DNA of 64,000 nt. It comes from Volvox africanus. Its lineage: Eukaryota; Chlorophyta; Chlorophyceae; Chlamydomonadales; Volvocaceae. The DNA is taken from the NCBI GenBank assembly GCA_030268105.1, contig BSDZ01000024.1:1426001-1490000 (forward strand). Reading direction: 5' to 3'. Under the pieces are notes generated by a model. The model worked only from the letters and a program-made list of their open reading frames with translations. It was not told where the DNA came from and did no database searches. Of this stretch, positions 22,122 to 36,019 are shown one piece after another; position 1 is the first letter of the stretch; each line of letters begins with the position of its first letter. The translations under genes were made by a program, and so were the position numbers.

Positions 22122-24101
22122 CAATGCCAGCGGGCATTCGAAGAGCTCAAACGAATTATTGCCGAAGATGTCACCCTTGCATTCCCTGATTACTCGTTGC
22201 CATTTCGCGTTGAGGTAGTGTCTGATGCCTCAATATTTGGAAGCGGCGCTGTATTGTTACAGGAAGGGCGACCGATCGCCTTCACGAGTAAGAAATTTTC
22301 TGGTGCGGAGATTCGCTACACCACCGGGGAACAGGAGCTTCTGGCCGTGCTGCATGCTTTAAAGGAATGGCGCTGTTACCTCGAGGGACGCCCGTTTACT
22401 TTAAAGACTGACCACAAGCCCCTAACGTTTTTGCAAAGCGTTCCGACGTTGAACCGCCGTCAAGCTAGGTGGATGGAATATCTAGCTAGGTTCAACTGCA
22501 CCTGGGAGTATATTTCTGGTAAATTGAATATTGCCGATGCTCTCAGTCGACATCCGTCGCTACACGCTGCAATTTTGGCAGCGCCCGTCGTGCGGCCGCG
22601 TAGCGAGGAGGTACCGATCGCGACGGACCTCGCGGAGCGGTTGAAGGTTGCCTACAGCGCAGACGCCTGGTTCGCGGACCCGGCTAATGTAGAAAACCTT
22701 CGCAAGCAGAATGGCCTTTGGCTACGGACGGAGGGTGCAGCTACGCAAATCGTCGTTCCAAACGACGACGCGCTACGCTACGACATCCTTGCGCGGTTCC
22801 ACGAGGACCCGTTAGCAGGACACCCTGGTAGCAAGCGATTGATCGACTTGGTGCAACGTTCCTTTTGGTGGCCTCGTTTGGCTAAGGATGCGGCGAACTT
22901 CGTCCAGACATGCAGTCTGTGCCAGCGCAATAAGGCTTTGTCCGGTAAGGGCCATGGGTTGTTGCAACCGTTGCCTGTCCCGGATGCGCCTTGGGAAAGT
23001 GTTTCCATGGACTTCGTAGTCGCGCTGCCCAAAACTGAGGGGGGATACGATGCGGTGTTCGTAATGGTCGATCGTCTGACTAAGATGGTCCACCTAGCAC
23101 CATGCACATCATCCTGCACGGCTGAGCAAACCGCACGTTTGTTTTTCGATAATGTGGTTCGGTTACACGGGGTTCCCAAAAATGTGATCTCGGACCGCGG
23201 TGGACAGTTCACGTCTAAGTTTTGGGAAGCGCTCTGCAAACTAGTTGGCATGCGCGTCAACCTGAGCACAGCGTATCACCCGCAGACTGATGGTCAAACC
23301 GAACGCACAAACCGCACGTTGGGTGATATGTTGCGCAATTATGCTGGTCGCACACCACTTGTTTGGGATACATATTTGACTGCGGCAGAATTCGCGCTTA
23401 ACAACGCTGTTAACCGCTCTACAGGCAAAAGTCCGTTCTTTCTTAACTACGGATTTCATCCCGCGCTACCCGTGTGGCGTGAGTTGGAAGTGAACGTGCC
23501 TGCTGCTAAACTTTTTGCCAAGTCTTTTATGTCCCGAATCACAGACGCGAAGTCGTGTTTGGACGCGGCGCAGCAACGAACGACGGAATACTACAACAAA
23601 TCCAAGCAGGATGTGACGTTTTCGGAGGGGCAACTCGTGTTGCTAAGCACCAAGAACTTGCGTTCCTTGGCCGACGGATCCCGAAAACTCTTACCCCGCT
23701 GGATCGGTCCGTATCCTGTCGTGCGCATGGTTGGGAATGTGGCTGTGCAGCTTACATTGCCCGCTGATATGACCATTCACCCCACGTTTCACGTATCGCT
23801 TGTTCGTCCGTATCGTGGTACGGAACCCGTCCCTGAGCCTGCTAACGCCCCCGCAGCGATCGAACCAGTTCCCGAGACCTGGATCGCTGGTAAACAGAAG
23901 TTTTACGATGTGGAGCGGGTGTTAGATTATCGCGCGCGTCGTGTGGGCCGACACCGACGTAAGCGAACAGTACACGAGTACTTGGTTAAGTGGACAGGGT
24001 ATACCGACGAGCACAACTCATGGGAACCGGCACGCAACTTCTCACAGGACATGAAACCCCTGCTCGAAGAAGCCCGCAAACGTGCCACACAAGCCCAATG
24101 A
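22122..24101 (+). pseudogene. Family A pol 3' fragment, array unit 1
   Basis: RNase H to chromodomain, open through its whole length to the TGA. It begins at [11 protein letters not shown] directly after the LTR, so protease and RT are missing. The RNase H SDAS and TDHKPL motifs, the integrase zinc finger, the D-D-E core and the chromodomain are all intact. The frame stays open back into the LTR but has no ATG there, so no start is apparent. Confidence 0.9.
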
Positions 24102-24160
24102 CCCCTGCAGTCGATGCTGTATGATGCAGCGAGGACGCTGCATACGGGAGGGGGGATAAT

Positions 24161-24984
24161 TGTTGTGCTACGGTTCATTTCCCGTCGACGCGTAGGTCGA
24201 CGCGATCCTATGAGTCGAAGTGCTTTTGTGATGAACGCATTGCATATGAATGAATCTGCATGATATAAATGTATTCGTGTACATTTATGTATGCATTTGG
24301 CATGTTGTCATTATCCATCGCGACATCGCATCATGGCAAATCCGCCTAGCATGCATGAATGACCGAATCATTGAAGTGCGCATTATGCTCATGCTAGGAA
24401 ACTATAAGTAATATTATCTGATATAATATTACTTCATTAAAGCACGCGTTGAGAGCGCCGCACTTGTCGCGATGCATGCCTGCAACCGGATATCGTTATC
24501 CGGACCCTTGCATCATGCGAATGCCGGAAAGGCTTATACATTGTTATGCGTAGACATCGCCTAGACGCAGTAGGGTTGTCACATCTAGGATCGGCCTCCT
24601 GATGTGAATCGTACGGCATTGCGATGCTGCGAGTATAACAGATGCGAGGATGGCTAAGCTAAAGGAGACATTCGATACCGGAGAACACTTGTGTGTTCTA
24701 CATTACTATTACTATACGATATTCTACTTAGCCCGAGCTAAAGCCTGAACTTCGCTAATCACCGCCGCGTGATGATTGCTTGCTTCCGGCGCTGACGGCG
24801 ATTTCTTCCATTGCATCATTCCGACCTGTAAGACCGTAAGTTATATCTCTCTTCGTCTTGAAGTCTTCCGCTGTCTCTGTTTGCTCTCGCTTGCCTTGCT
24901 GTACTTGCAAGTGCTCGCGCATCGGTGTCGATAGTCTCCAGACGTGCAGATACTCATGAGCAAACGCGAACGAGAGGTACAACA
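24161..24984 (+). repeat. Family A LTR, 824 bp, array unit 2
   Basis: Same boundaries as the LTR at 21298 (polypurine tract before, CAATG after). Confidence 0.92.
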
Positions 24985-26964
24985 CAATGCCAGCGGGCAT
25001 TCGAAGAGCTCAAACGAATTATTGCCGAAGATGTCACCCTTGCATTCCCTGATTACTCGTTGCCATTTCGCGTTGAGGTAGTGTCTGATGCCTCAATATT
25101 TGGAAGCGGCGCTGTATTGTTACAGGAAGGGCGACCGATCGCCTTCACGAGTAAGAAATTTTCTGGTGCGGAGATTCGCTACACCACCGGGGAACAGGAG
25201 CTTCTGGCCGTGCTGCATGCTTTAAAGGAATGGCGCTGTTACCTCGAGGGACGCCCGTTTACTTTAAAGACTGACCACAAGCCCCTAACGTTTTTGCAAA
25301 GCGTTCCGACGTTGAACCGCCGTCAAGCTAGGTGGATGGAATATCTAGCTAGGTTCAACTGCACCTGGGAGTATATTTCTGGTAAATTGAATATTGCCGA
25401 TGCTCTCAGTCGACATCCGTCGCTACACGCTGCAATTTTGGCAGCGCCCGTCGTGCGGCCGCGTAGCGAGGAGGTACCGATCGCGACGGACCTCGCGGAG
25501 CGGTTGAAGGTTGCCTACAGCGCAGACGCCTGGTTCGCGGACCCGGCTAATGTAGAAAACCTTCGCAAGCAGAATGGCCTTTGGCTACGGACGGAGGGTG
25601 CAGCTACGCAAATCGTCGTTCCGAACGACGACGCGCTACGCTACGACATCCTTGCGCGGTTCCACGAGGACCCGTTAGCAGGACACCCTGGTAGCAAGCG
25701 ATTGATCGACTTGGTGCAACGTTCCTTTTGGTGGCCTCGTTTGGCTAAGGATGCGGCGAACTTCGTCCAGACATGCAGTCTGTGCCAGCGCAATAAGGCT
25801 TTGTCCGGTAAGGGCCATGGGTTGTTGCAACCGTTGCCTGTCCCGGATGCGCCTTGGGAAAGTGTTTCCATGGACTTCGTAGTCGCGCTGCCCAAAACTG
25901 AGGGGGGATACGATGCGGTGTTCGTAATGGTCGATCGTCTGACTAAGATGGTCCACCTAGCACCATGCACATCATCCTGCACGGCTGAGCAAACCGCACG
26001 TTTGTTTTTCGATAATGTGGTTCGGTTACACGGGGTTCCCAAAAATGTGATCTCGGACCGCGGTGGACAGTTCACGTCTAAGTTTTGGGAAGCGCTCTGC
26101 AAACTAGTTGGCATGCGCGTCAACCTGAGCACAGCGTATCACCCGCAGACTGATGGTCAAACCGAACGCACAAACCGCACGTTGGGTGATATGTTGCGCA
26201 ATTATGCTGGTCGCACACCACTTGTTTGGGATACATATTTGACTGCGGCAGAATTCGCGCTTAACAACGCTGTTAACCGCTCTACAGGCAAAAGTCCGTT
26301 CTTTCTTAACTACGGATTTCATCCCGCGCTACCCGTGTGGCGTGAGTTGGAAGTGAACGTGCCTGCTGCTAAACTTTTTGCCAAGTCTTTTATGTCCCGA
26401 ATCACAGACGCGAAGTCGTGTTTGGACGCGGCGCAGCAACGAACGACGGAATACTACAACAAATCCAAGCAGGATGTGACGTTTTCGGAGGGGCAACTCG
26501 TGTTGCTAAGCACCAAGAACTTGCGTTCCTTGGCCGACGGATCCCGAAAACTCTTACCCCGCTGGATCGGTCCGTATCCTGTCGTGCGCATGGTTGGGAA
26601 TGTGGCTGTGCAGCTTACATTGCCCGCTGATATGACCATTCACCCCACGTTTCACGTATCGCTTGTTCGTCCGTATCGTGGTACGGAACCCGTCCCTGAG
26701 CCTGCTAACGCCCCCGCAGCGATCGAACCAGTTCCCGAGACCTGGATCGCTGGTAAACAGAAGTTTTACGATGTGGAGCGGGTGTTAGATTATCGCGCGC
26801 GTCGTGTGGGCCGACACCGACGTAAGCGAACAGTACACGAGTACTTGGTTAAGTGGACAGGGTATACCGACGAGCACAACTCATGGGAACCGGCACGCAA
26901 CTTCTCACAGGACATGAAACCCCTGCTCGAAGAAGCCCGCAAACGTGCCACACAAGCCCAATGA
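24985..26964 (+). pseudogene. Family A pol 3' fragment, array unit 2
   Basis: RNase H-integrase-chromodomain fragment with the same protein sequence as unit 1. Open to TGA; no start codon. Confidence 0.9.
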
Positions 26965-27023
26965 CCCCTGCAGTCGATGCTGTATGATGCAGCGAGGACG
27001 CTGCATACGGGAGGGGGGATAAT

Positions 27024-27847
27024 TGTTGTGCTACGGTTCATTTCCCGTCGACGCGTAGGTCGACGCGATCCTATGAGTCGAAGTGCTTTTGTGATGAACG
27101 CATTGCATATGAATGAATCTGCATGATATAAATGTATTCGTGTACATTTATGTATGCATTTGGCATGTTGTCATTATCCATCGCGACATCGCATCATGGC
27201 AAATCCGCCTAGCATGCATGAATGACCGAATCATTGAAGTGCGCATTATGCTCATGCTAGGAAACTATAAGTAATATTATCTGATATAATATTACTTCAT
27301 TAAAGCACGCGTTGAGAGCGCCGCACTTGTCGCGATGCATGCCTGCAACCGGATATCGTTATCCGGACCCTTGCATCATGCGAATGCCGGAAAGGCTTAT
27401 ACATTGTTATGCGTAGACATCGCCTAGACGCAGTAGGGTTGTCACATCTAGGATCGGCCTCCTGATGTGAATCGTACGGCATTGCGATGCTGCGAGTATA
27501 ACAGATGCGAGGATGGCTAAGCTAAAGGAGACATTCGATACCGGAGAACACTTGTGTGTTCTACATTACTATTACTATACGATATTCTACTTAGCCCGAG
27601 CTAAAGCCTGAACTTCGCTAATCACCGCCGCGTGATGATTGCTTGCTTCCGGCGCTGACGGCGATTTCTTCCATTGCATCATTCCGACCTGTAAGACCGT
27701 AAGTTATATCTCTCTTCGTCTTGAAGTCTTCCGCTGTCTCTGTTTGCTCTCGCTTGCCTTGCTGTACTTGCAAGTGCTCGCGCATCGGTGTCGATAGTCT
27801 CCAGACGTGCAGATACTCATGAGCAAACGCGAACGAGAGGTACAACA
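27024..27847 (+). repeat. Family A LTR, 824 bp, array unit 3
   Basis: Same boundaries as the other array LTRs. Confidence 0.92.
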
Positions 27848-29827
27848 CAATGCCAGCGGGCATTCGAGGAGCTCAAACGAATTATTGCCGAAGATGTCAC
27901 CCTTGCATTCCCTGATTACTCGTTGCCATTTCGCGTTGAGGTAGTGTCTGATGCCTCAATATTTGGAAGCGGCGCTGTATTGTTACAGGAAGGGCGACCG
28001 ATCGCCTTCACGAGTAAGAAATTTTCTGGTGCGGAGATTCGCTACACCACCGGGGAACAGGAGCTTCTGGCCGTGCTGCATGCTTTAAAGGAATGGCGCT
28101 GTTACCTCGAGGGACGCCCGTTTACTTTAAAGACTGACCACAAGCCCCTAACGTTTTTGCAAAGCGTTTCGACGTTGAACCGCCGTCAAGCTAGGTGGAT
28201 GGAATATCTAGCTAGGTTCAACTGCACCTGGGAGTATATTTCTGGTAAATTGAATATTGCCGATGCTCTCAGTCGACATCCGTCGCTACACGCTGCAATT
28301 TTGGCAGCGCCCGTCGTGCGGCCGCGTAGCGAGGAGGTACCGATCGCGACGGACCTCGCGGAGCGGTTGAAGGTTGCCTACAGCGCAGACGCCTGGTTCG
28401 CGGACCCGGCTAATGTAGAAAACCTTCGCAAGCAGAATGGCCTTTGGCTACGGACGGAGGGTGCAGCTACGCAAATCGTCGTTCCGAACGACGACGCGCT
28501 ACGCTACGACATCCTTGCGCGGTTCCACGAGGACCCGTTAGCAGGACACCCTGGTAGCAAGCGATTGATCGACTTGGTGCAACGTTCCTTTTGGTGGCCT
28601 CGTTTGGCTAAGGATGCGGCGAACTTCGTCCAGACATGCAGTCTGTGCCAGCGCAATAAGGCTTTGTCCGGTAAGGGCCATGGGTTGTTGCAACCGTTGC
28701 CTGTCCCGGATGCGCCTTGGGAAAGTGTTTCCATGGACTTCGTAGTCGCGCTGCCCAAAACTGAGGGGGGATACGATGCGGTGTTCGTAATGGTCGATCG
28801 TCTGACTAAGATGGTCCACCTAGCACCATGCACATCATCCTGCACGGCTGAGCAAACCGCACGTTTGTTTTTCGATAATGTGGTTCGGTTACACGGGGTT
28901 CCCAAAAATGTGATCTCGGACCGCGGTGGACAGTTCACGTCTAAGTTTTGGGAAGCGCTCTGCAAACTAGTTGGCATGCGCGTCAACCTGAGCACAGCGT
29001 ATCACCCGCAGACTGATGGTCAAACCGAACGCACAAACCGCACGTTGGGTGATATGTTGCGCAATTATGCTGGTCGCACACCACTTGTTTGGGATACATA
29101 TTTGACTGCGGCAGAATTCGCGCTTAACAACGCTGTTAACCGCTCTACAGGCAAAAGTCCGTTCTTTCTTAACTACGGATTTCATCCCGCGCTACCCGTG
29201 TGGCGTGAGTTGGAAGTGCACGTGCCTGCTGCTAAACTTTTTGCCAAGTCTTTTATGTCCCGAATCACAGACGCGAAGTCGTGTTTGGACGCGGCGCAGC
29301 AACGAACGACGGAATACTACAACAAATCCAAGCAGGATGTGACGTTTTCGGAGGGGCAACTCGTGTTGCTAAGCACCAAGAACTTGCGTTCCTTGGCCGA
29401 CGGATCCCGAAAACTCTTACCCCGCTGGATCGGTCCGTATCCTGTCGTGCGCATGGTTGGGAATGTGGCTGTGCAGCTTACATTGCCCGCTGATATGACC
29501 ATTCACCCCACGTTTCACGTATCGCTTGTTCGTCCGTATCGTGGTACGGAACCCGTCCCTGAGCCTGCTAACGCCCCCGCAGCGATCGAACCAGTTCCCG
29601 AGACCTGGATCGCTGGTAAACAGAAGTTTTACGATGTGGAGCGGGTGTTAGATTATCGCGCGCGTCGTGTGGGCCGACACCGACGTAAGCGAACAGTACA
29701 CGAGTACTTGGTTAAGTGGACAGGGTATACCGACGAGCACAACTCATGGGAACCGGCACGCAACTTCTCACAGGACATGAAACCCCTGCTCGAAGAAGCC
29801 CGCAAACGTGCCACACAAGCCCAATGA
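27848..29827 (+). pseudogene. Family A pol 3' fragment, array unit 3
   Basis: RNase H-integrase-chromodomain fragment with two replacements relative to units 1-2: SVPTLNR to SVSTLNR, and EVNVPAAK to EVHVPAAK. Open to TGA; no start codon. Confidence 0.9.
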
Positions 29828-29886
29828 CCCCTGCAGTCGATGCTGTATGATGCAGCGAGGACGCTGCATACGGGAGGGGGGATAAT

Positions 29887-30710
29887 TGTTGTGCTACGGT
29901 TCATTTCCCGTCGACGCGTAGGTCGACGCGATCCTATGAGTCGAAGTGCTTTTGTGATGAACGCATTGCATATGAATGAATCTGCATGATATAAATGTAT
30001 TCGTGTACATTTATATATGCATTTGGCATGTTGTCATTATCCATCGCGACATCGCATCATGGCAAATCCGCCTAGCATGCATGAATGACCGAATCATTGA
30101 AGTGCGCATTATGCTCGTGCTAGGAAACTATAAGTAATATTATCTGATATAATATTACTTCATTAAAGCACGCGTTGAGAGCGCCGCACTTGTCGCGATG
30201 CATGCCTGCAACCGGATATCGTTATCCGGACCCTTGCATCATGCGAATGCCGGAAAGGCTTATACATTGTTATGCGTAGACATCGCCTAGACGCAGTAGG
30301 GTTGTCACATCTAGGATCGGCCTCCTGATGTGAATCGTACGGCATTGCGATGCTGCGAGTATAACAGATGCGAGGACGGCTAAGCTAAAAGAGACATTCG
30401 ATACCGGAGAACACTTGTGTGTTCTACATTACTATTACTATACGATATTCTACTTAGCCCGAGCTAAAGCCTGAACTTCGCTAATCACCGCCGCGTGATG
30501 ATTGCTTGCTTCCGGCGCTGACGGCGATTTCTTCCATTGCATCATTCCGACCTGTAAGACCGTAAGTTATATCTCTCTTCGTCTTGAAGTCTTCCGCTGT
30601 CTCTGTTTGCTCTCGCTTGCCTTGCTGTACTTGCAAGTGCTCGCGCATCGGTGTCGATAGTCTCCAGACGTGCAGATACTCATGAGCAAACGCGAACGAG
30701 AGGTACAACA
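29887..30710 (+). repeat. Family A LTR, 824 bp, closing the array
   Basis: Exact LTR end at 30710, then GCATAGGTGG, which is pol of a minus-strand family A element. This is an insertion boundary; its partner flank is not in the window. Confidence 0.92.
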
Positions 30711-31600
30711 GCATAGGTGGAAGGCCAGGGATATCTTTAAAGACGTCCTCATACTGCGACAGTAGGGCCTCAACCTCAGGATCCGCAGAAATCTGCGCGG
30801 TGGTGACACAACAGCTCACCCGCGGCCTTAAAAGCAGTCCGTGGGCACCCTTCCGTAACAAACGGACGGCCTCCTTACGCCCGACTAGCTCTGGTTCGAT
30901 TCGCGCGGCCATTGCGGTCACAGCGAAATTAACCATAGGCACCGCCTCAGTTTCGCCCTCCTTTGGTGTGACATATTCGAACGACAGGAAAGGTACCTTA
31001 ATCGACAGAGTACCCTTGCACATATGCAGGGTTGCGGCCTCCATGTCGATGCGCGCGCGGTACTGCCGTAATGTCGACGACCCCATTATGTACGGTGCAG
31101 TCTCTGCTAAGCCCTGCAGCACGTACGGCCGGGTCACAACACGCAAAGGGCCTATCGATAGGCTAAGGGTAATCCTGCCCACGATGGGATGCTTACCCCC
31201 GTCAGCAAGGGTAACCTGTGGACAATCAGACGACTCTGGGGACAACCCCAGCGCATTCACCTCTGCGACAGAGATGAAGTCGTCGCTGGCACCGGTGTCA
31301 ACAAGTGCCTTCAGAGTACGGCCATTCAAACCGATCTGAACCACAGGGACACGGTTATCTATGAGCGACTGCCCAGCAGACAACGTCAGTGCACTTAGGG
31401 CGGGTCCGTAACCAACGGCACCCCCGTCAGGAGCTTCGTACCAAACGTCAACCGAGTAGGATAGGCGTGGCCACGGAGCCAGCGTACCCTCCCGATCCAC
31501 ACCATTAAACAAAACGGTGCCCGGCTCGAACCGGTGGACATGCCGCATACCCCTTAACGATGCCTCTGCCTTGCGCCGACAGAAAGCAGGGAGTAATACA
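30711..31600 (-). pseudogene. Family A pol fragment: methyltransferase-like C end and protease
   Basis: Minus-strand segment from [18 protein letters not shown] through protease ([19 protein letters not shown]) to DIPGLPPM, cut on both sides by LTRs. Its continuation toward the N terminus is at 38546, beyond the inserted element 31601-38545, as shown by the shared ATACA. No internal stop is seen in this segment. Confidence 0.88.
31596..31600. repeat. Target-site duplication ATACA, left
   Basis: Flanks the complete element 31601-38545; the other copy is 38546-38550. Confidence 0.92.
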
Positions 31601-32424
31601 TGTTGTACCTCTCGTTCGCGTTTGCTCATAAGTATCTGCACGTCTGGAGACACTCGACACCGATGCGCGAGCACTTGCAAGTACAGCAAAGCAAGCGCGA
31701 GCAAACAGAGACAGCGGAAGACTTCAAGACGAAGAGAGATATAACTTACAGTCTTACAGATCAGAATGATGCAATGGACGAAATCGCCGTCAGCGCCGGA
31801 AGCAAGCAATCATCACGCGGCGGTGATTAGCGAAGTTCAGGCTTAGCTCGGGCTAAGTAGAATATCGTATAGCAATAGTAATGTAGAACACACAAGTGTT
31901 CTCCGGTATCGAATGTCTTGTCTAGCTTAGCCGTCCTCGCATCTGTTATACTCGCAGCATCGCAGTGCCGTACGATTCGCATCAGGAGGCCGATCCTAGA
32001 TGTGACAACCCTACTGCGTCTAGGCGATGTCTACGCATAACAACGTATAAGCCTTTCCGGCATTCGCATGATGCAAGGGTCCGGATAACGATATCCGGTT
32101 GCAGGGCATGCATCGCGACGAGTGCGGCGCTCTCAACGTGTGCTTTAATGAAGTAATATTATATCAGATAATATTACTTATCGTTTCGTAGCACGAGCAT
32201 AATGCGCATTTCCATGCTTCGGGCTTTCATGCATGCTGGGCGGATTTGCCATGATGCGATGTCGCGATGGATAATGACAACATGCCAAATGCATATATAA
32301 ATGTACACGAATACATTTATATCATGCAGATTCATTCATATGCAATGTGTTCATCACAATAGCACTTCGCCTCGTAGGTTCGCGTCGACCTACGCGTCGG
32401 CGGGAAATGAACCGTAGCACAACA
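31601..32424 (-). repeat. Family A 3' LTR of the 6945-bp element
   Basis: TGTTGTACC...GTAGCACAACA followed by the complement of the polypurine tract (32425-32439). Confidence 0.93.
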
Positions 32425-32483
32425 ATTATCCCCCCTCCCGTATGCAGCGTCCTCGCTGCATCATACAGCATCGACTGCAGGGG

Positions 32484-35400
32484 TCATTGGGCTTGCGTGG
32501 CACGTTTGCGGGCTTCTTCAAGCAGGGGTTTCATGTCCTGTGAGAAGTTGCGTGCCGGTTCCCATGAGTTGTGCTCGTCGGTATACCCTGTCCACTTAAC
32601 CAAGTACTCATGTACCGTTCGCTTACGTCGGTGTCGGCCCACACGACGCGCGCGATAATCTAACACCCGCTCCACATCGTAAAACTTCTGTTTACCAGCG
32701 ATCCAGGTCTCGGGAACTGGTTCGATCGCTGCGGGGGCGTTAGCAGGCTCAGGGACGGGTTCCGTACTACGATACGGACGAACAAGCGATACGTGAAACG
32801 TGGGGTGAATGGTCATATCAGTGGGCAATGCAAGCTCCACAGCCACATTCCCAACCATGCGCACGACAGGATACGGACCAATCCAGCGGGGTAAGAGTTT
32901 TCGGGATCCGTCGGCCAAGGAACGCAAGTTCTTGGTACTTAGCAACACGAGTTGCCCTTCCGAAAACGTCACATCCTGCTTGGATTTGTTATAATATTCC
33001 GTCGTTCGTTGCTGCGCCGCGTCCAAACACGACTTAGCGTCTGTGATTCGGGACATAAAAGACTTGGCAAAAAGTTTAGCAGCAGGCACGTTCACTTCCA
33101 ACTCACGCCACACGGGTAGCGCGGGATGAAATCCGTACTTAAGAAAGAACGGACTTTTGCCTGTAGAGCGGTTAACAGCATTGTTAAGCGCGAATTCTGC
33201 CGCAGTCAAATACGTATCCCAAACGAGTGGTGTGCGACCAGCATAATTGCGCAACATATCACCCAACGTGCGGTTTGTGCGTTCGGTTTGACCATCAGTC
33301 TGCGGGTGATACGCCGTGCTCAGGTTGACGCGCATGCCAACTAGCTTGCAGAGCGCTTCCCAAAACTTAGACGTGAACTGTCCACCGCGGTCTGAGATCA
33401 CATTTTTGGGAATCCCGTGTAACCGAACCACATTATCGAAAAACAAACGTGCGGTTTGCTCAGCCGTGCAGGATGATGTGCATGGTGCTAGGTGGACCAT
33501 CTTAGTCAGGCGATCGACCATTACGAACACCGCATCATATCCCCCCTCAGTTTTGGGCAGCGCGACTACGAAGTCTATGGAAACACTTTCCCAAGGCGCA
33601 TCCGGGACAGGCAACGGTTGCAACAACCCATGGCCCTTACCGGACAAAGCCTTATTGCGCTGGCACAGACTGCATGTCTGGACGAAGTTCGCCGCATCCT
33701 TAGCCAAACGAGGCCACCAAAAGGAACGTTGCACCAAGTCGATCAATCGCTTGCTACCAGGGTGTCCTGCTAACGGGTCCTCGTGGAACCGTGCAAGGAT
33801 GTCGTAGCGTAGCGCGTCGTCGTTCGGAACGACGATTTGCGTAGCTGCACCCTCCGTCCGTAGCCAAAGGCCATTCTGCTTGCGAAAGTTTTCTACATTA
33901 GCCGGGTCCGCGAACCAGGCGTCTGCGTTGTAGGCAACCTTCAACCGCTCCGCGAGGTCCGTCGCGATCGGTACCTCCTCGCTACGCGGCCGCACGACGG
34001 GCGCTGCCAAAATTGCAGCGTGTAGCGACGGATGTCGACTGAGAGCATCGGCAATATTCAATTTACCAGAAATATACTCCCAGGTGCAGTTGAACCTAGC
34101 TAGATATTCCATCCACCTAGCTTGACGGCGGTTCAACGTCGGAACGCTTTGCAAAAACGTTAGGGGCTTGTGGTCAGTCTTTAAAGTAAACGGGCGTCCC
34201 TCGAGGTAACAGCGCCATTCCTTTAAAGCATGCAGCACGGCCAGAAGCTCCTGTTCCCCGGTGGTGTAGCGAATCTCCACACCAGAAAATTTCTTACTCG
34301 TGAAGGCGACTGGTCGCCCTTCCTGTAACAATACAGCGCCGCTTCCAAATATTGAGGCATCAGACACTACCTCAACACGAAATGGCAACGAGTAATCAGG
34401 GAATGCAAGGGTGACATCTTCGGCAATAATTCGTTTGAGCTCTTCGAATGCCCGCTGGCATTGCGACGTCCACGACTCGAGCGAAACGAAAACGCCTTTG
34501 CGAGTTAAGTTAGTAAGCGGGGCCGCAATGATGGAATATTTTTCAATGAACTTTCGGAAATAATTGGTCAAGCCAAGGAACTTACGCAGTTCCGTGAGGT
34601 TCTGAGGCGCGGGCCAATCGCGAACCACGGCGACCTTCCGCGGGTCCATCTTCACACCGGTGGCCGACACAATGTGGCCCAAATATTCCACCTGAGGCTG
34701 CGCCCAAAAGCATTTGGCGCGTTTAGCAAACAATTGCTCCCGCCTCATAACGTCGAGCACGAGCCGCAGATGCTCCAAGTGTGATCAACAGGACGCATAG
34801 GTGGTAGGCCAGGGATATCTTTAAAGACGTCCTCATACTGCGACAGTAGGGCCTCAACCTCAGGATCCGCAGAAATCTGCGCGGTGGTGACACAACAGCT
34901 CACCCGCGGCCTTAAAAGCAGTCCGTGGGCACCCTTCCGTAACAAACGGACGGCCTCCTTACGCCCGACTAGCTCGGGTTCGATTTGCGCGACCATTGCG
35001 GTCACAGCGAAATTAACCATAGGCACCGCCTCAGTTTCGCCCTCCTTTGGTGTGACATATTCGAACGACAGGAAAGGTACCTTAATCGACAGAGTACCCT
35101 TGCACATATGCAGGGTTGCGGTCTCCATGTCGATGCGCGCGCGGTACTGTCGTAATGTCGACGACCCCATTATGTACGGTGCAGTCTCTGCTAAGCCCTG
35201 CAGCACGTACGGCCGGGTCACAACACGCAAAGGGCCTAACGATAGGCTAAGGGTAATCCTGCCCACGATGGGATGCTTACCCCCGTCAGCAAGGGTAACC
35301 TGTGGACAATCAGACGACTCTGGGGACAACCCCAGCGCATTCACCTCTGCGACAGAGATGAAGTCGTCGCTGGCACCGGTGTCAACAAGTGCCTTCAGAG

Positions 35401-36019
35401 TACGGCCATTCAAACCGATCTGAACCACAGGGACACGGTTATCTACGAGCGACTGCCCAGCAGACAACGTCAGTGCACTTAGGGCGGGTCCGTAACCAAC
35501 GGCACCCCCGTCAGGAGCTTCGTACCAAACGTCAACCGAGTAGGATAGGTGTGGCCACGGAGCCAGCGTACCCTCCCGATCCACACCATTAAACAAAACG
35601 GTGCCCGGCTCGAACCGGTGGACATGCCGCATACCCCTTAGCGATGCCTCTGCCTTGCGCCGACAGAAAGCAGGGAGTAATACACATGCGGCAGTGCCTG
35701 GATATTGACGCCTACTTCTCCTGTATATGGCCAACTGTTCCGACATCTCACGCAGAGACGAGGGGATGAACAAAACCACGTGGTTAGACAGATCGATAGA
35801 CGACAGGGGACGGCGAGGTGTAAACAAATTACACAACGGATCGAAGCAGAGAAGTCCCGTGCGTCCGTCAAGCGTGATGCGTCGCGCAATGACTCGCTCG
35901 ATGTGTCCAAGTACACAAGGCAACAATGCCTTAACGGCTGGCCGTAAGGATGACCACCGACCACGCGTTAGTTCAGAAAACCCAGGTAGAGCCCCCTCCG
36001 CAGGAACCCGGGCAAGCCC
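32484..36019 (-). pseudogene. Family A pol lacking the RT active site
   Basis: Begins after the gag UAG. The methyltransferase-like domain and protease (VDTGASDD) are intact, then about 526 bp is missing at about 34779-34783. There PVDHT joins EHLRLVLDV out of frame, with CAC present at both deletion ends. The loss takes RT fingers and palm including YLDD. The remaining frame (RT connection, RNase H, integrase zinc finger and core, GPY/F, chromodomain) is open from about 34778 to its TGA at 32484. Reverse transcription in trans would be required for its own cDNA. Confidence 0.92.

Larger units (their letters stand above)
21298..30710 (+). repeat. Tandem array: three 2863-bp LTR+pol units plus terminal LTR
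   Basis: Units start at 21298, 24161 and 27024, and a closing LTR starts at 29887. Each unit is an 824-bp LTR plus 2039 bp of pol 3' end, always starting at the same base (CAATGCCAGCGGG) and ending at the polypurine tract. Only scattered substitutions separate units (for example TATATA/TATGTA at 24287, CCAAACG/CCGAACG at 25622, AAC/CAC near 29219). Unequal exchange between LTRs explains the pattern; assembly duplication is the alternative. Confidence 0.9.
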
